A DNA stretch of 41,752 nt, taken from assembly GCA_027492875.1 (NCBI GenBank), contig JAPUDV010000109.1, forward strand, positions 6,171 through 47,922, given 5' to 3'. Source of the DNA: Candidatus Competibacteraceae bacterium. GTDB taxonomy: Bacteria; Pseudomonadota; Gammaproteobacteria; Competibacterales; Competibacteraceae. The translations under genes were made by a program, and so were the position numbers. This document shows, piece by piece, positions 25,184 through 35,288 of the stretch (its first letter is position 1; each line of letters begins with the position of its first letter). The notes beneath the pieces were generated by a model, which was not told the origin of the DNA, did no database searches, and saw nothing but the letters and a program-made list of their open reading frames with translations.

Positions 25184-25818
25184 ATTTGGAATCGTTCGAG
25201 AAAGAAATCGCCCGGTTGGAAACCCAACTCCAGGATGCCATTACCGCGCTGCGGGCGCTAAAGGATATTCAATCGACCTTCCAGGACATGCAGCCGCGTT
25301 ATGAACGCCTCAAGCATCTCACAGACGAAGCTGCCCGGTTACCCGAACATTATGCAGAACAATTCGCGTCCGCCCGCAAACAGGCCGAAGCTCAATTAAT
25401 ACAACTTGAAGAACAGCTAAACCAACAGCAAAACTGTTGGGAAATCGCTCTCACGCAGCATCAGCAGACTCATAACGAATGGCAACAGCGAACGGACCAG
25501 TCGCTAACCCACTTGCAACGGCGCCTTGAAATCCAGCAGGCTGCGCTGGATGCTTTGGTAACGCAGCAACAACAGATTCAGGCCGCGCTTGAGGAATCAA
25601 TCACGCAGGTGAGAACAAAACTACAAGATTCGGTTATCACGCTCGATGAACGAGCCACGTTGGCCAACGCCAAGCTCAAAACATTCATGGAAAAATCGTT
25701 ACAAGACCAAGCCCAACAACTCCGGGAGAAATTTACCCGACAATTTCGCTGGGCGTTGCTCACCGGTTTTATGGGCTGGGCGATCGCTTTGGGAACCTTG
25801 GCAGTGGTGTGGCTATGA
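25180..25818 (+). CDS. Coiled-coil protein with one C-terminal membrane helix
   Basis: A 212-residue protein starting at ATG 25180 inside the helicase stop. From residue 5 to about 185 it is almost continuous coiled coil, rich in Q, E and L (LIQLEEQLNQQQNCWEIAL, RRLEIQQAALDALVTQQQQ). It ends with a single membrane helix (FRWALLTGFMGWAIALGTLAV). The coiled coil should face the cytoplasm if the tail is inserted C-in, like a tail-anchored protein. Bases 25381-25440 have 25 G/C of 60, well below flanking genes. Strict coupling suggests it partners the helicase. Its stop overlaps the lolB ATG. I do not recognise a family. Confidence 0.88.
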   Translation: MNLESFEKEIARLETQLQDAITALRALKDIQSTFQDMQPRYERLKHLTDEAARLPEHYAEQFASARKQAEAQLIQLEEQLNQQQNCWEIALTQHQQTHNEWQQRTDQSLTHLQRRLEIQQAALDALVTQQQQIQAALEESITQVRTKLQDSVITLDERATLANAKLKTFMEKSLQDQAQQLREKFTRQFRWALLTGFMGWAIALGTLAVVWL

Positions 25819-26420
25819 CGCCCTTTGAATCCAATGGGCTAAAGATCATCCTTGCCCTAACGCTGCTCTCCGGTTGCGCAACTCCTCCATCCCTCTCCCC
25901 GGAGGCCGCAACCGCCTGGGCCGCCCGCCAGTCCACCCTGGCACGGTTAACTACCTGGCAGGCCGACGGGCGCATCGGCGTGATCAGTGGCCAGGACGGT
26001 TGGCACGCCAGCTTCCAGTGGGCACAGCAGGATCCCACTTACCGCATCGACATCATCGGCCCGCTTGGCCAAGGCCGGGTCACGATCCAGGGCGACGAAC
26101 GTGAGGTTAGCATCCAAACCCAGGATGGCCAGCACCGGACCGCGCCCGATCCCGATGTCCTGCTGGAGCAAACGCTCGGCCTGCGCCTGCCGGTGACCGG
26201 CCTGCGCTACTGGGTGCGCGGCCTGCCGGCGCCAGGTCCGACCGCCCTCCTGCAAACCGATGCCGCCGGCCGGCTGACCCGGCTGGAACAGAACGGCTGG
26301 GTGATCGAGTATCCCAGCTATGCCCCGACCTCCGTTTTCAACCTCGACCTGCCCGAGCGTATCGTCGCCCGGCGACAGGATCTCAGCGTCAAACTGGTGA
26401 TCGAGCAATGGACGCTGTAA
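25815..26420 (+). CDS. lolB: Outer-membrane lipoprotein receptor LolB
   Basis: Accepts lipoproteins from LolA and inserts them into the outer membrane. It is 201 residues, with signal peptide and lipobox LLSGC (ILALTLLSGCATPP). The mature part has WQADGRIGVISGQDGWHASFQW and IIGPLGQGRVTIQG, both typical of LolB. ATG 25815 sits in an ATGA overlap with the coiled-coil gene, so its translation may now depend on the cassette. Its 3' end overlaps ispE by 13 bases, the usual lolB-ispE arrangement. Confidence 0.95.
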   Translation: MTPFESNGLKIILALTLLSGCATPPSLSPEAATAWAARQSTLARLTTWQADGRIGVISGQDGWHASFQWAQQDPTYRIDIIGPLGQGRVTIQGDEREVSIQTQDGQHRTAPDPDVLLEQTLGLRLPVTGLRYWVRGLPAPGPTALLQTDAAGRLTRLEQNGWVIEYPSYAPTSVFNLDLPERIVARRQDLSVKLVIEQWTL

Positions 26421-27280
26421 CGCTCGATCCTGCCGCCTGGCCGGCTCCGGCCAAGCTCAACCGGATGCTGCGCATCGTCGGCCGGCGCGACGATGGTTAC
26501 CACCTGTTGCAGACGGTGTTCCAGTTTCTGGAGCGCTGCGACTGGCTGTGGTTCGAGCCGTGCGACGATGGCGCGATCACACGCGATGGCGAGCTTACCG
26601 GTGTACCGCCGGAGGCCGATCTAACCGTGCGCGCCGCCCATCTGCTGCAACAGGCAACCGGCATCGATCAGGGTGCGCGCATCCGCATCGACAAGCGCTT
26701 GCCCATGGGCGGCGGTTTGGGCGGCGGCAGCTCCGACGCCGCCACCGCGCTGGTCGCGCTCAACCACTACTGGCGGACCGGGCTGACGCTGGCGGAACTG
26801 GCCGAACTTGGGTTGAATCTGGGCGCCGACGTGCCGGTGTTCGTGCATGGCCGGGCGGCTTGGGCGGAAGGCGTCGGCGAACGGCTAACACCGCTGGATC
26901 TGGACGAACCCTGGTTCGTGGTGCTGGTTCCAGCCTGTCACGTCGCCACGGGCGCGGTGTTCGGCGATCCGGAATTGACAAGAAACACATCGCTAATCAC
27001 AATAACCGACTTCATGATGGGCGCTGGTGGCAACGATTGCGAAGCGGCGGTCTACCGTCGCTACCCGGAAGTCGCCGCCGCCGCCGCTTGGCTGGCGCGG
27101 CACGGGCCGACGCGCTTGACCGGTACCGGGTCATGCGTGTTCGCCGCCTTCCCGAGCGCCGGCCGAGCCCGGCAGGTGCTGGACCGGCTACCGCCGGGCT
27201 GGAAGGGATTCGTCGCCCGTGCTTGCAACCGTTCACCACTGCACGAGCGCCTGACGCGGGAGCATGCCGCGTCCATCTAA
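26408..27280 (+). CDS. ispE: 4-diphosphocytidyl-2-C-methyl-D-erythritol kinase
   Basis: GHMP kinase of the methylerythritol phosphate isoprenoid pathway that phosphorylates CDP-ME. It is 290 residues, with the N-terminal PAPAKLNRMLRIVGRRDDGYH, the ATP-binding loop PMGGGLGGGSSDAATAL at about 99-115, and a C-terminal GTGSCVFAAF motif. ATG 26408 overlaps lolB; the overlap is common for this pair. The tRNA-Gln gene follows 15 bases after the stop. Confidence 0.97.
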   Translation: MDAVTLDPAAWPAPAKLNRMLRIVGRRDDGYHLLQTVFQFLERCDWLWFEPCDDGAITRDGELTGVPPEADLTVRAAHLLQQATGIDQGARIRIDKRLPMGGGLGGGSSDAATALVALNHYWRTGLTLAELAELGLNLGADVPVFVHGRAAWAEGVGERLTPLDLDEPWFVVLVPACHVATGAVFGDPELTRNTSLITITDFMMGAGGNDCEAAVYRRYPEVAAAAAWLARHGPTRLTGTGSCVFAAFPSAGRARQVLDRLPPGWKGFVARACNRSPLHERLTREHAASI

Positions 27281-27295
27281 GCGCCTTCGATTTTT

Positions 27296-27370
27296 TGGGC
27301 CGTCGCCAAGCGGTAAGGCACCGGATTTTGGATCCGGCATTCCCAGGTTCGAATCCTGGCGGCCCAGCCA
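27296..27370 (+). tRNA. tRNA-Gln, anticodon UUG
   Basis: A 75-base tRNA with a 7-pair acceptor stem (TGGGCCG with CGGCCCA), discriminator G and encoded CCA. The anticodon stem CCGGA/TCCGG encloses the loop TTTTGGA, giving anticodon TTG at 27328-27330. The T arm has CCCAGG-TTCGAAT-CCTGG. It lies between ispE and prs, as in Pseudomonas, where tRNA-Gln occupies the same junction. Confidence 0.98.
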
Positions 27371-27404
27371 TCTTCCATAGAGACCGACAGCGGGGGGTTG
27401 TGTC

Positions 27405-28352
27405 GTGTACGAAGGTCGAATGATGGTGTTCGCCGGCAACGCCCATCCGCAACTGGCCCGCGATATCGTCAGCCATCTCCAGTTGCCCCTCGGTCAAGCC
27501 ATCGTCGGCCGTTTCAGCGATGGCGAGGTCATGATCGAACTGATGGAAAACGTGCGTGGCAAGGATGTCTTCATCGTCCAGCCCACCTGCTATCCCACCA
27601 ACGACAACATCATGGAACTGTTGGTGATGGCCGACGCGCTGCGGCGTTCCTCGGCGGTGCGGGTCACGGCGGTCATCCCCTACTTCGGCTATTCGCGGCA
27701 GGACCGCCGTCCGCGCTCGGCGCGGGTGCCGATTTCCGCCAAGGTGGTCGCCAACATGATCACCAGCGTCGGCGTGGACCGGGTGTTGACCGTGGATCTG
27801 CACGCCGACCAGATTCAGGGCTTTTTCGATATTCCGGTGGACAACGTCTACGCCACGTCGATCGTGTTGAACGACATCCGCGCGCAAAACCTCGGCGATC
27901 TGATGGTGGTGTCGCCGGACGTGGGCGGCGTGGTGCGCGCCCGCGCCCTGGCCAAGCGCCTGGACGACTCGGAGCTGGCGATCATCGATAAACGCCGGCC
28001 GGCGCCCAATCAAACTCAGGTCATGCATGTGATCGGCGATGTGGAAGGACAGCACTGCATCGTGGTCGACGACATGGTGGATACCGCCGGCACGCTGTGC
28101 CAGGCCGCCCGGGCGCTGAAGGAATGGGGCGCCGCTTCGGTGCGCGCCTACTGCACCCACGCCGTGCTGTCCGGCCCCGCCGTCGACAATCTCCGTGGTT
28201 CGGCGCTGGATGAACTGGTGGTCACCGACAGCATCCCGCTGCGTCCCGCGGCGGTCGCCTGTCCGAATATCCGCCAGATCGGCGTGGCCGGCCTGCTGGC
28301 CGAAACCATGCGCCGCGTCCACCTTGAGGAATCGGTCAGCTCGCTGTTTTAA
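27405..28352 (+). CDS. prs: Ribose-phosphate pyrophosphokinase
   Basis: Makes PRPP from ribose-5-phosphate and ATP for nucleotide, histidine, tryptophan and NAD synthesis. It is 315 residues, matching the E. coli enzyme. [10 protein letters not shown] is at the start, the RFSDGE and [22 protein letters not shown] segments bind ATP, and the PRPP loop is [15 protein letters not shown] 27405 is given as start; ATG 27420 (MMVFAGN) with GAAGG upstream is equally plausible. Confidence 0.97.
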   Translation: MYEGRMMVFAGNAHPQLARDIVSHLQLPLGQAIVGRFSDGEVMIELMENVRGKDVFIVQPTCYPTNDNIMELLVMADALRRSSAVRVTAVIPYFGYSRQDRRPRSARVPISAKVVANMITSVGVDRVLTVDLHADQIQGFFDIPVDNVYATSIVLNDIRAQNLGDLMVVSPDVGGVVRARALAKRLDDSELAIIDKRRPAPNQTQVMHVIGDVEGQHCIVVDDMVDTAGTLCQAARALKEWGAASVRAYCTHAVLSGPAVDNLRGSALDELVVTDSIPLRPAAVACPNIRQIGVAGLLAETMRRVHLEESVSSLF

Positions 28353-28362
28353 TACGCCATCC

Positions 28363-28381
28363 CCGCCCGCCGAACGGGCGG
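28363..28381 (+). other. GC hairpin between prs and rplY
   Basis: A perfect 7-pair stem (CCGCCCG with CGGGCGG) with a 5-base loop in the 93-base gap between prs and rplY. No T-run follows directly, although TTTTTTT occurs at about 28420. It could act as a partial terminator or RNA-stability element. Confidence 0.35.
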
Positions 28382-28445
28382 TCAATCCAAGCGGTGCGCC
28401 TGGTCGCGGGTGCGCCGTGTTTTTTTGCGACTGGAGCACAATCCG

Positions 28446-29075
28446 ATGAGTACCACGTTCGAACTGAAAGCCGATCCGCGCGGCAAATTGGGCAAAGGTG
28501 CGAGCCGCCGCCTGCGCCGCGCAGGCAAGGTGCCGGCCATTTTGTATGGCGGCGGGCAAGATCCGGTGCCGCTGCTACTGGATCAACTGGATCTGATGAA
28601 TCATTTCAAGAACGAGGCCATCTACTCGCACGTACTGACCCTGAATCTGGGTGATCGTACCGAGCAGGCCGTGCTGCGCGACATTCAACGCCACCCCTTC
28701 AAGCCGACGTTCCTGCACCTGGATTTTCTGCGGGTGATCGCCGACCGCAAGCTGCGCGCGCATGTACCGCTGCATTTCACCAACGAAACCACCTCGCGCG
28801 GCGTCAAGCTGCAGGGCGGCATGGTCAGCCGCGCGCTGATCGAAATTGAAATCGAATGCCTCCCTGGGGATCTGCCGGAATTCGTGGAAATCGATCTGGC
28901 CGACCTGGAGCTCGGCGATAGCGTCCATCTATCCGAGATCAAGCTGCCGGCCGGCGTGGCGCTGACCAGCCATATCGACCCAGGCTCCGAGTCGGACGTC
29001 ATCGTGGTCAGCATTCACCATGCTCATAGTGGCGGCGAAGAAGAAGCCACTGGCGACGAACCGGCGGCCGACTGA
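28446..29075 (+). CDS. rplY: 50S ribosomal protein L25 (CTC family)
   Basis: 5S-rRNA-binding ribosomal protein of the long CTC form. It is 209 residues, with an N-terminal L25 domain (FELKADPRGKLGKGASRRLRR, then VPAILYGGG) and a C-terminal TL5-type beta domain (KLQGGMVSRALIEIEIECLP). The acidic tail EEEATGDEPAAD is typical. ATG 28446 follows GGAG at 10 bases; upstream extension in frame runs into unrelated sequence. It is followed by pth, the conserved pair. Confidence 0.97.
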   Translation: MSTTFELKADPRGKLGKGASRRLRRAGKVPAILYGGGQDPVPLLLDQLDLMNHFKNEAIYSHVLTLNLGDRTEQAVLRDIQRHPFKPTFLHLDFLRVIADRKLRAHVPLHFTNETTSRGVKLQGGMVSRALIEIEIECLPGDLPEFVEIDLADLELGDSVHLSEIKLPAGVALTSHIDPGSESDVIVVSIHHAHSGGEEEATGDEPAAD

Positions 29076-29108
29076 GGCCAGTCCCGACTTCCCCAGGCAG
29101 GCGAAATC

Positions 29109-29750
29109 ATGTCGGAACCGGCGCCGGCGCCGCAACTTCTGGTGGGGCTGGGCAACCCCGGCCCCCAGTACGCCGGCACCCGGCATAACGCCGGCTTTTG
29201 GCTGGCGGACGAGCTGGCCCGTCAGCACGGCGGCCAGTTCCGCCCCGACGCGAAATACCACGGCGAGACCTGCCGGATCGCGCTGGCCGGCCAGGATCTG
29301 TGGTTGCTGAAGCCGATGACCTTCATGAACCGCAGCGGACAGGCGGTCGCGGCGCTGGCGCGCTTCCATCGAATTCCGCTGCCGGCAATCCTGGTCGCGC
29401 ATGACGATCTGGACCTGCCGCCGGGCACGGTGCGGCTGAAACAAGCCGGCGGTCACGGCGGTCACAACGGCTTGCGCGATTTGATCGCCCACTTGGGCGA
29501 CAACGGTTTTTCGCGGGTGCGGTTGGGCATCGGCCATCCCGGCGACAGTCGCGAGGTGCTCGATTATGTGCTGCGCCGCCCCCCACACGTCGAGCAGACG
29601 CTGATCGAACAGGCCATCCAGGATACGTTGCGCGAGCTGCCGCGCATCCTGGAAAATCAGTGGCAAAGGGCCGTGCAAGCCCTGCACGGACGGCGGGTCG
29701 AACCGCTGCCCTCGCCGGCTTCGGACAACGGCTCCGCCGCAAAATCGTGA
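29109..29750 (+). CDS. pth: Peptidyl-tRNA hydrolase
   Basis: Releases peptides from prematurely dropped peptidyl-tRNA. It is 213 residues, with N16 (GLGNPG), catalytic H26 (GTRHNAGF) and D99 (AHDDLDLPPG), and GGHGGHNGLRD. The family length is about 195; the extra residues are a short disordered C-terminal tail (PSPASDNGSAAKS). It follows rplY by 33 bases and is convergent with waaA across 23 bases. Confidence 0.97.
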   Translation: MSEPAPAPQLLVGLGNPGPQYAGTRHNAGFWLADELARQHGGQFRPDAKYHGETCRIALAGQDLWLLKPMTFMNRSGQAVAALARFHRIPLPAILVAHDDLDLPPGTVRLKQAGGHGGHNGLRDLIAHLGDNGFSRVRLGIGHPGDSREVLDYVLRRPPHVEQTLIEQAIQDTLRELPRILENQWQRAVQALHGRRVEPLPSPASDNGSAAKS

Positions 29751-29773
29751 AGCGCGCCGGCCGCGACACAGAT

Positions 29774-31051
29774 CTACGGCAGTCCTCCGGGCGGGGATTG
29801 GCAAAGCAGCTTCTCAATCAAACCCAGCAACGCCGCCAGCGCGCCGCGATGGCGTTCCACCACCGCTTGGCCGCGCCGACCGGCGGTCTGGCGGAGTTCT
29901 GAATCGGTCAACAACCGGTCAACCGCCGCCGCCAGTTCGCCGGCATCCGCCACCCGCCAGGCCGCTTCAGCCTCCAGCAACCGCTCGCCTGCCTCGGTAA
30001 AGTTGAACATGTGCGGACCGAACAACACCGGCAACCCCAGCAGCGCCGGTTCCAGTACGTTATGGCCGCCGGTGGCGACCAGGCTACCACCGACGAAGGC
30101 CAGATCGGCGGCGGCGTAGAACAGTAATAATTCCCCCATGCTGTCGCCGAGAAACACGGTAGTGTCCGGCGCGCAGACCTTCCGCTCACTACGCCGGATA
30201 ACGGAAAATCCCTGCTGCCGGCACAGCGCCGCCACGCTGTCGAAGCGTTCCGGGTGGCGCGGCACCAGCAGCAGCAATGCCGGCCAGCGGGCGCAAAGCC
30301 GGGCGAACGCCTCCAGGATCGGTTCGTCCTCGCCGGCATGGGTGCTGGCGGCGATCCAGACCGGCCGCTGGTCCCCCAGCAAATCCCGCCGCAGTCGCTG
30401 CCCCCGCTCCGGCAGATCGACCGGCAACGCCAGATCGTATTTGAGATTGCCGGTCACTTCGACCCGTGGCGCGCCCAGCGCCCGAAAACGGGCGGCGTCG
30501 GCGTCGGCCTGGGCGGCGATCAGCGTCACGTCCCGCAGCAGGGCGGCGGTCAAGCCGCGAATCCGGCCATAACCACGCGCGGAACGCTCCGACAGCCGGG
30601 CGTTTGCCAGCAGCACCGGGATGCTGGCCGTCGCGCATTGCCGCAGCAGGTTGGGCCATAGCTCGGTTTCCATGATCACCGCCAGTCTGGGCCGGGCGCG
30701 CTGCAAAAATCGCCGCGTCGCGCCAGGCAGATCGTAGGGGGCGTAGACGTGTTGCACCCGTTCGCCCAGCGCCTCGCGGACTTGACGGGAGCCGGTCAGC
30801 GTGGTGGTGGTCACCAGCAGCGGCAGATCGGGATAACGATCCAGCAGCGCGCGAATCAGCGGCAGGGCGGCGCGGGTTTCACCCACCGACACGGCGTGAA
30901 CCCACAGGCCGCCGGGCAACAGCGTTGGGACGAAGCCCAGTCGCTCGCGCCAGCGCTGGCGATGTCCGGCATCCCGGCGACCGCGCCAGTACAGCCGCAG
31001 CAACGCCAGCGGCAGGATCAGATAGAGCAAACCGTTATAAATCAGACGCAT
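29774..31051 (-). CDS. waaA: Kdo transferase (lipid A glycosyltransferase)
   Basis: Transfers Kdo from CMP-Kdo to lipid IVA at the cytoplasmic face of the inner membrane. It is 425 residues, with an N-terminal membrane-associated helix (YNGLLYLILPLALLRLYW), E58 in VHAVSVGETRAALPL (the catalytic base in this family), and the C-terminal CMP-Kdo binding half with VGGSLVATGGHNVLEPALLG. The gene ends facing pth. Its start lies 18 bases downstream of the end of cysZ, so the two may be co-transcribed. Confidence 0.96.
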   Translation of the reverse strand: MRLIYNGLLYLILPLALLRLYWRGRRDAGHRQRWRERLGFVPTLLPGGLWVHAVSVGETRAALPLIRALLDRYPDLPLLVTTTTLTGSRQVREALGERVQHVYAPYDLPGATRRFLQRARPRLAVIMETELWPNLLRQCATASIPVLLANARLSERSARGYGRIRGLTAALLRDVTLIAAQADADAARFRALGAPRVEVTGNLKYDLALPVDLPERGQRLRRDLLGDQRPVWIAASTHAGEDEPILEAFARLCARWPALLLLVPRHPERFDSVAALCRQQGFSVIRRSERKVCAPDTTVFLGDSMGELLLFYAAADLAFVGGSLVATGGHNVLEPALLGLPVLFGPHMFNFTEAGERLLEAEAAWRVADAGELAAAVDRLLTDSELRQTAGRRGQAVVERHRGALAALLGLIEKLLCQSPPGGLP

Positions 31052-31069
31052 GGTTGCGGCCTGCCCTCC

Positions 31070-31819
31070 TTAGCTCTCGTTTCTTGCTCCCTGCTCAGGC
31101 GTCTCCCTGACCCACATCAGGGTCGCGCCGATCACCGCCGCCGGCATGGCCAGAAAGTTCAGTACCGGGATCAGCGTCAGCAACAGGGTCATGCCGCCGA
31201 AGCTCAAGGTCTGCGGCCAGTGCTTGCGCAACAGCCGGCGCTGGTCCCGGAACGACACGCCGCGGTTGCCGAGCGGATAGTCGGCATACTCCAAGGCCAG
31301 CATCCAGGCGCTGAATAAAACCCAGAGCACCGGTGCAGCCACGTTGACCACCGGCACAAACGACAGCACCAGCAGCGGGATCGCCCAGCCGATGAAGTAC
31401 AGCAGCTTGTTCAGTTCCGCCAGCGGGCTCAATAGCAGCTCCTTCCAGCTCAACCCAGCCGCTGGGGGGGTTGCGCCCGCCGGGTTGACCATTTTTTCGA
31501 CCCGCTCGGCCAGCAGGCCGTTAAACGGCGCAGCGATCACGTTCGCCACCACGGAGAAGGTGTAAAACACCACCACCAGCACGGTCAGAACGAACAGCGG
31601 CCACAACAGCCAATGCAGCCAATGCAGCCAGCCCGGCAGCCAGTTGGTCACGGCCCGGTCGAGCCGTTCGAACTGGCCGGTGCTCCACCAGATGCCGGCG
31701 CCGAACAAAAGGGTGTTAATCAGCAGCGGAGCCGCCACGAAGCCGCGCAAGCCGCTCTTGGGCAGCCAGCGCAAGCCGGTCAATACATAGCGTGCACCGT
31801 TGGACGGGGAAGAACTCAT
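31070..31819 (-). CDS. cysZ: CysZ family sulfate transporter / membrane protein
   Basis: A 249-residue inner-membrane protein with the CysZ layout: the start GLRWLPKSGLRGFVAAPLLIN, TM segments near LLINTLLFGAGIWW and LLWPLFVLTVLVVVFYTF, the conserved VANVIAAPFNGLLAERVE, and the C-terminal LNFLAMPAAVIGATLMW. In E. coli CysZ mediates sulfate uptake for cysteine synthesis. ATG 31819 (MSSSPSNGARY) matches the usual length of about 250; an in-frame ATG at 31894 would add 25 residues with no family support. Confidence 0.93.
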   Translation of the reverse strand: MSSSPSNGARYVLTGLRWLPKSGLRGFVAAPLLINTLLFGAGIWWSTGQFERLDRAVTNWLPGWLHWLHWLLWPLFVLTVLVVVFYTFSVVANVIAAPFNGLLAERVEKMVNPAGATPPAAGLSWKELLLSPLAELNKLLYFIGWAIPLLVLSFVPVVNVAAPVLWVLFSAWMLALEYADYPLGNRGVSFRDQRRLLRKHWPQTLSFGGMTLLLTLIPVLNFLAMPAAVIGATLMWVRETPEQGARNES

Positions 31820-32255
31820 CGTCTTGGAAACCCTCGTGGCAAGTGCCGGCATTCGTTTCAATACGCGGCGATCTACGTTACTATTTCTCTCCAATCAGAC
31901 GCCGCCACCCCAGGCGGGCAGCGTCGCATTATAAGACTTGTCGCCGCGGTTCCGACCGTCAGTTCGAACATCCGGCCACTTATCCCGGTTGTCCTGCGGC
32001 CACCGCGCCCCCGGAGCATCGCGATTCACAGCGCTCGAAAAAACACCGGCAACCTGCAGGTTGTCGTTTGCTTATTCTCATCCCGCCCGGCGGCGGCGCC
32101 CGTCGACTTCCGCTCGCCCGTTCCCTGCAGCAACCTCTCGATTTCCCGACCGCGCGGCCTGTCCGCCGACGATATCCCCGCTCCCGACCCGCACCGCAGT
32201 TCCGGAGCCTTTCAGCCACACGCGTATCATCACTCACCCTAGAAGGAGTACACCC
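31820..32255. other. Intergenic region, cysZ / mdh
   Basis: 436 bases between the divergent cysZ and mdh genes with no supported coding sequence. It should hold both promoters, but I cannot place hexamers with confidence. It contains a perfect 14-base palindrome at 32050-32063 (CAACCTGCAGGTTG), a possible operator. The last bases carry AGAAGGAG, the ribosome binding site of mdh. Confidence 0.5.
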
Positions 32256-33242
<987 letters not shown>

Positions 33243-33368
33243 AAGTCGTGTACGGCCGGCTTCGCGGCGCGCGGGGTCGGCCACCGGAAATTTCCAAGCG
33301 AACGACTACACTTTGCAGGGCGATGAAAGCCGTATTTTCAAACCACTGAAGTAGAGGATACTGACGCC

Positions 33369-35261
33369 ATGAATTACGAAGAATTCCACCGCTGGTCCAT
33401 CGATGACCCCGAAGGCTTTTGGGGCGAACAGGCCCAGTTGATTCACTGGAACAAGCCGCCCCAGAAAATCCGGGACTACAGCAAGCCGCCGTTTTGCAAG
33501 TGGTTCGTCGGCGGCGAAACCAATCTGTGCTACAACGCGGTGGACCGGCATCTGGCCGATCGCGCCGATCAGAATGCGCTGATCTACATCTCGACCGAAA
33601 CCGACGAGACTGTAATCTACAGCTACGCCGAGTTGCACCGCGAAGTGAACCGCTTCGCCGCCGTGCTGCAATCGCTGGGCGTGGGCAAAGGCGACCGGGT
33701 CATCATCTACATGCCGATGATCGCCGAAGCCTTGTTCTCCATCCTGGCCTGCGCCCGGATCGGCGCCGTTCATTCGGTGGTGTTCGGCGGATTCGCCGCC
33801 TACAACCTGGCGGTACGCATCGACGACGCCAAGCCCAAGGTCATGGTCACTTCCGACGCCGGCATGCGCAACGGCAAGGCGGTGCCTTACAAGCACCTGG
33901 TCGACGAGTCCTGCAACCTGGCCAAGTTTCCACCGGAAAAAGTCGTCATCTGCAACCGGGGCCTGGACAAGGGCCTGACGCTGGTCGAAGGTCGCGACGT
34001 CGATTACGCGACGCTGCGCGCCCAGCACATGGACGCCGAAGTCCCGGTGGTCTGGCTGGAATCGAACGAGCCGAGCTACATCCTCTACACTTCCGGCACC
34101 ACCGGCATTCCCAAGGGTGTACAGCGCGATGTCGGCGGCTATGCCGTGGCGCTGGCCTCGACCATGAAGCACCTCTACCACATCAATCCGGGCGAGACCA
34201 TGTTCGCCACCTCCGACATCGGCTGGGTGGTGGGGCATTCCTATATCGTTTACGGCCCGCTGATCAACGGTTCGCCGACCATCTTCTACGAGGGAATGCC
34301 GACCCGACCCGATCCTGGCATCTGGTGGAAGATCGTCAATGAATACCAGGTGCGAACCATGTTCTCCTCGCCGACGGCGGTGCGGGTCCTGAAGGGGCAA
34401 GACCAGAAGTACATGACGGCGCACGACGTATCCTGCCTGCGTTACCTGTTCCTGGCCGGCGAACCGCTGGACGAGCCGACCTCGCGCTGGATCACCGACG
34501 CGCTGAAGATTCCGGTCATCGACCATTACTGGCAGACCGAGACCGGCTGGCCGATGCTGTCCTACCTGCCGGGCGTGGATTTGAAGCCCAACCGCTTCGG
34601 CTCGCCTGGGTTCCCGGTGTACGGCTACAACATCCGCGTCATCAGCGAAGGCACCGGCGACGAAGTGCCGCGGGGTGAAAAGGGCGTACTGGTCGTCCAG
34701 CCACCCTTGCCGCCGGGTTGCCTGAGCACGGTATGGGGCGACGACAAGCGCTTCGTGCAAAGCTACTTCTCCAGCTTCAAGGAGATGCTGTACACCTCCT
34801 CCGACTGGGCGGTGTGCGATGAAGAGGGCTACTTCTTCATCCTGGGCCGTACCGACGACGTGATCAACGTAGCGGGTCACCGGTTGGGCACTCGCGAAAT
34901 CGAGGAAGCCATCCAGGCTCATGCGGCGGTGGCCGAGGTGGCGGTGATCGGCGTGGCCGACAAGGTCAAGGGTCAGGTGCCGGTCGGCTTCTGTCGGCTG
35001 AGGGATCCGACGCAGCTTGCGGCGGCCGGCGCCACGGAGCGGTTGGAGAAGGAAATCATCGCCAAGGTGCAGGAATTGCTCGGGGCGGTGGCCAAGCCGC
35101 ATACGGTCCATTTCGTCAGCGCGCTGCCGAAGACCCGTTCCGGAAAACTGCTGCGGCGCTCGATTCAGGCGCTGGCCGAAGGGCGCGATCCCGGCGATCT
35201 GTCCACCCTGGACGATCCGAACTCGCTGGAGGAAGTGCGTCGGGCGATCGAGCAACATTGA
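33369..35261 (+). CDS. prpE: Propionate-CoA ligase
   Basis: Activates propionate to propionyl-CoA, feeding the methylcitrate cycle or PHA synthesis. It is 630 residues. It has the acyl-CoA synthetase core with YTSGTTGIPKG at about 240, TSDIGWVVGHSYIVYGPL, YWQTETGWPM, and K593 in RSGKLLRR, the adenylation lysine that is acetylated or propionylated for control in this family. The start sequence MNYEEFHRWSIDDPEGFW and GGETNLCYNAVDRH fit PrpE better than AcsA. No other prp genes are adjacent. Confidence 0.93.
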   Translation: MNYEEFHRWSIDDPEGFWGEQAQLIHWNKPPQKIRDYSKPPFCKWFVGGETNLCYNAVDRHLADRADQNALIYISTETDETVIYSYAELHREVNRFAAVLQSLGVGKGDRVIIYMPMIAEALFSILACARIGAVHSVVFGGFAAYNLAVRIDDAKPKVMVTSDAGMRNGKAVPYKHLVDESCNLAKFPPEKVVICNRGLDKGLTLVEGRDVDYATLRAQHMDAEVPVVWLESNEPSYILYTSGTTGIPKGVQRDVGGYAVALASTMKHLYHINPGETMFATSDIGWVVGHSYIVYGPLINGSPTIFYEGMPTRPDPGIWWKIVNEYQVRTMFSSPTAVRVLKGQDQKYMTAHDVSCLRYLFLAGEPLDEPTSRWITDALKIPVIDHYWQTETGWPMLSYLPGVDLKPNRFGSPGFPVYGYNIRVISEGTGDEVPRGEKGVLVVQPPLPPGCLSTVWGDDKRFVQSYFSSFKEMLYTSSDWAVCDEEGYFFILGRTDDVINVAGHRLGTREIEEAIQAHAAVAEVAVIGVADKVKGQVPVGFCRLRDPTQLAAAGATERLEKEIIAKVQELLGAVAKPHTVHFVSALPKTRSGKLLRRSIQALAEGRDPGDLSTLDDPNSLEEVRRAIEQH

Positions 35262-35288
35262 GCCGGCGTTAGCGGGTTCCCTCTTCCT

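Noticed and set aside
27296..27370. tRNA-Gln as an attachment site for a genomic island
   Set aside because: No integrase, and genes on both sides are the conserved ispE and prs; no second copy of the tRNA 3' end was noticed nearby.
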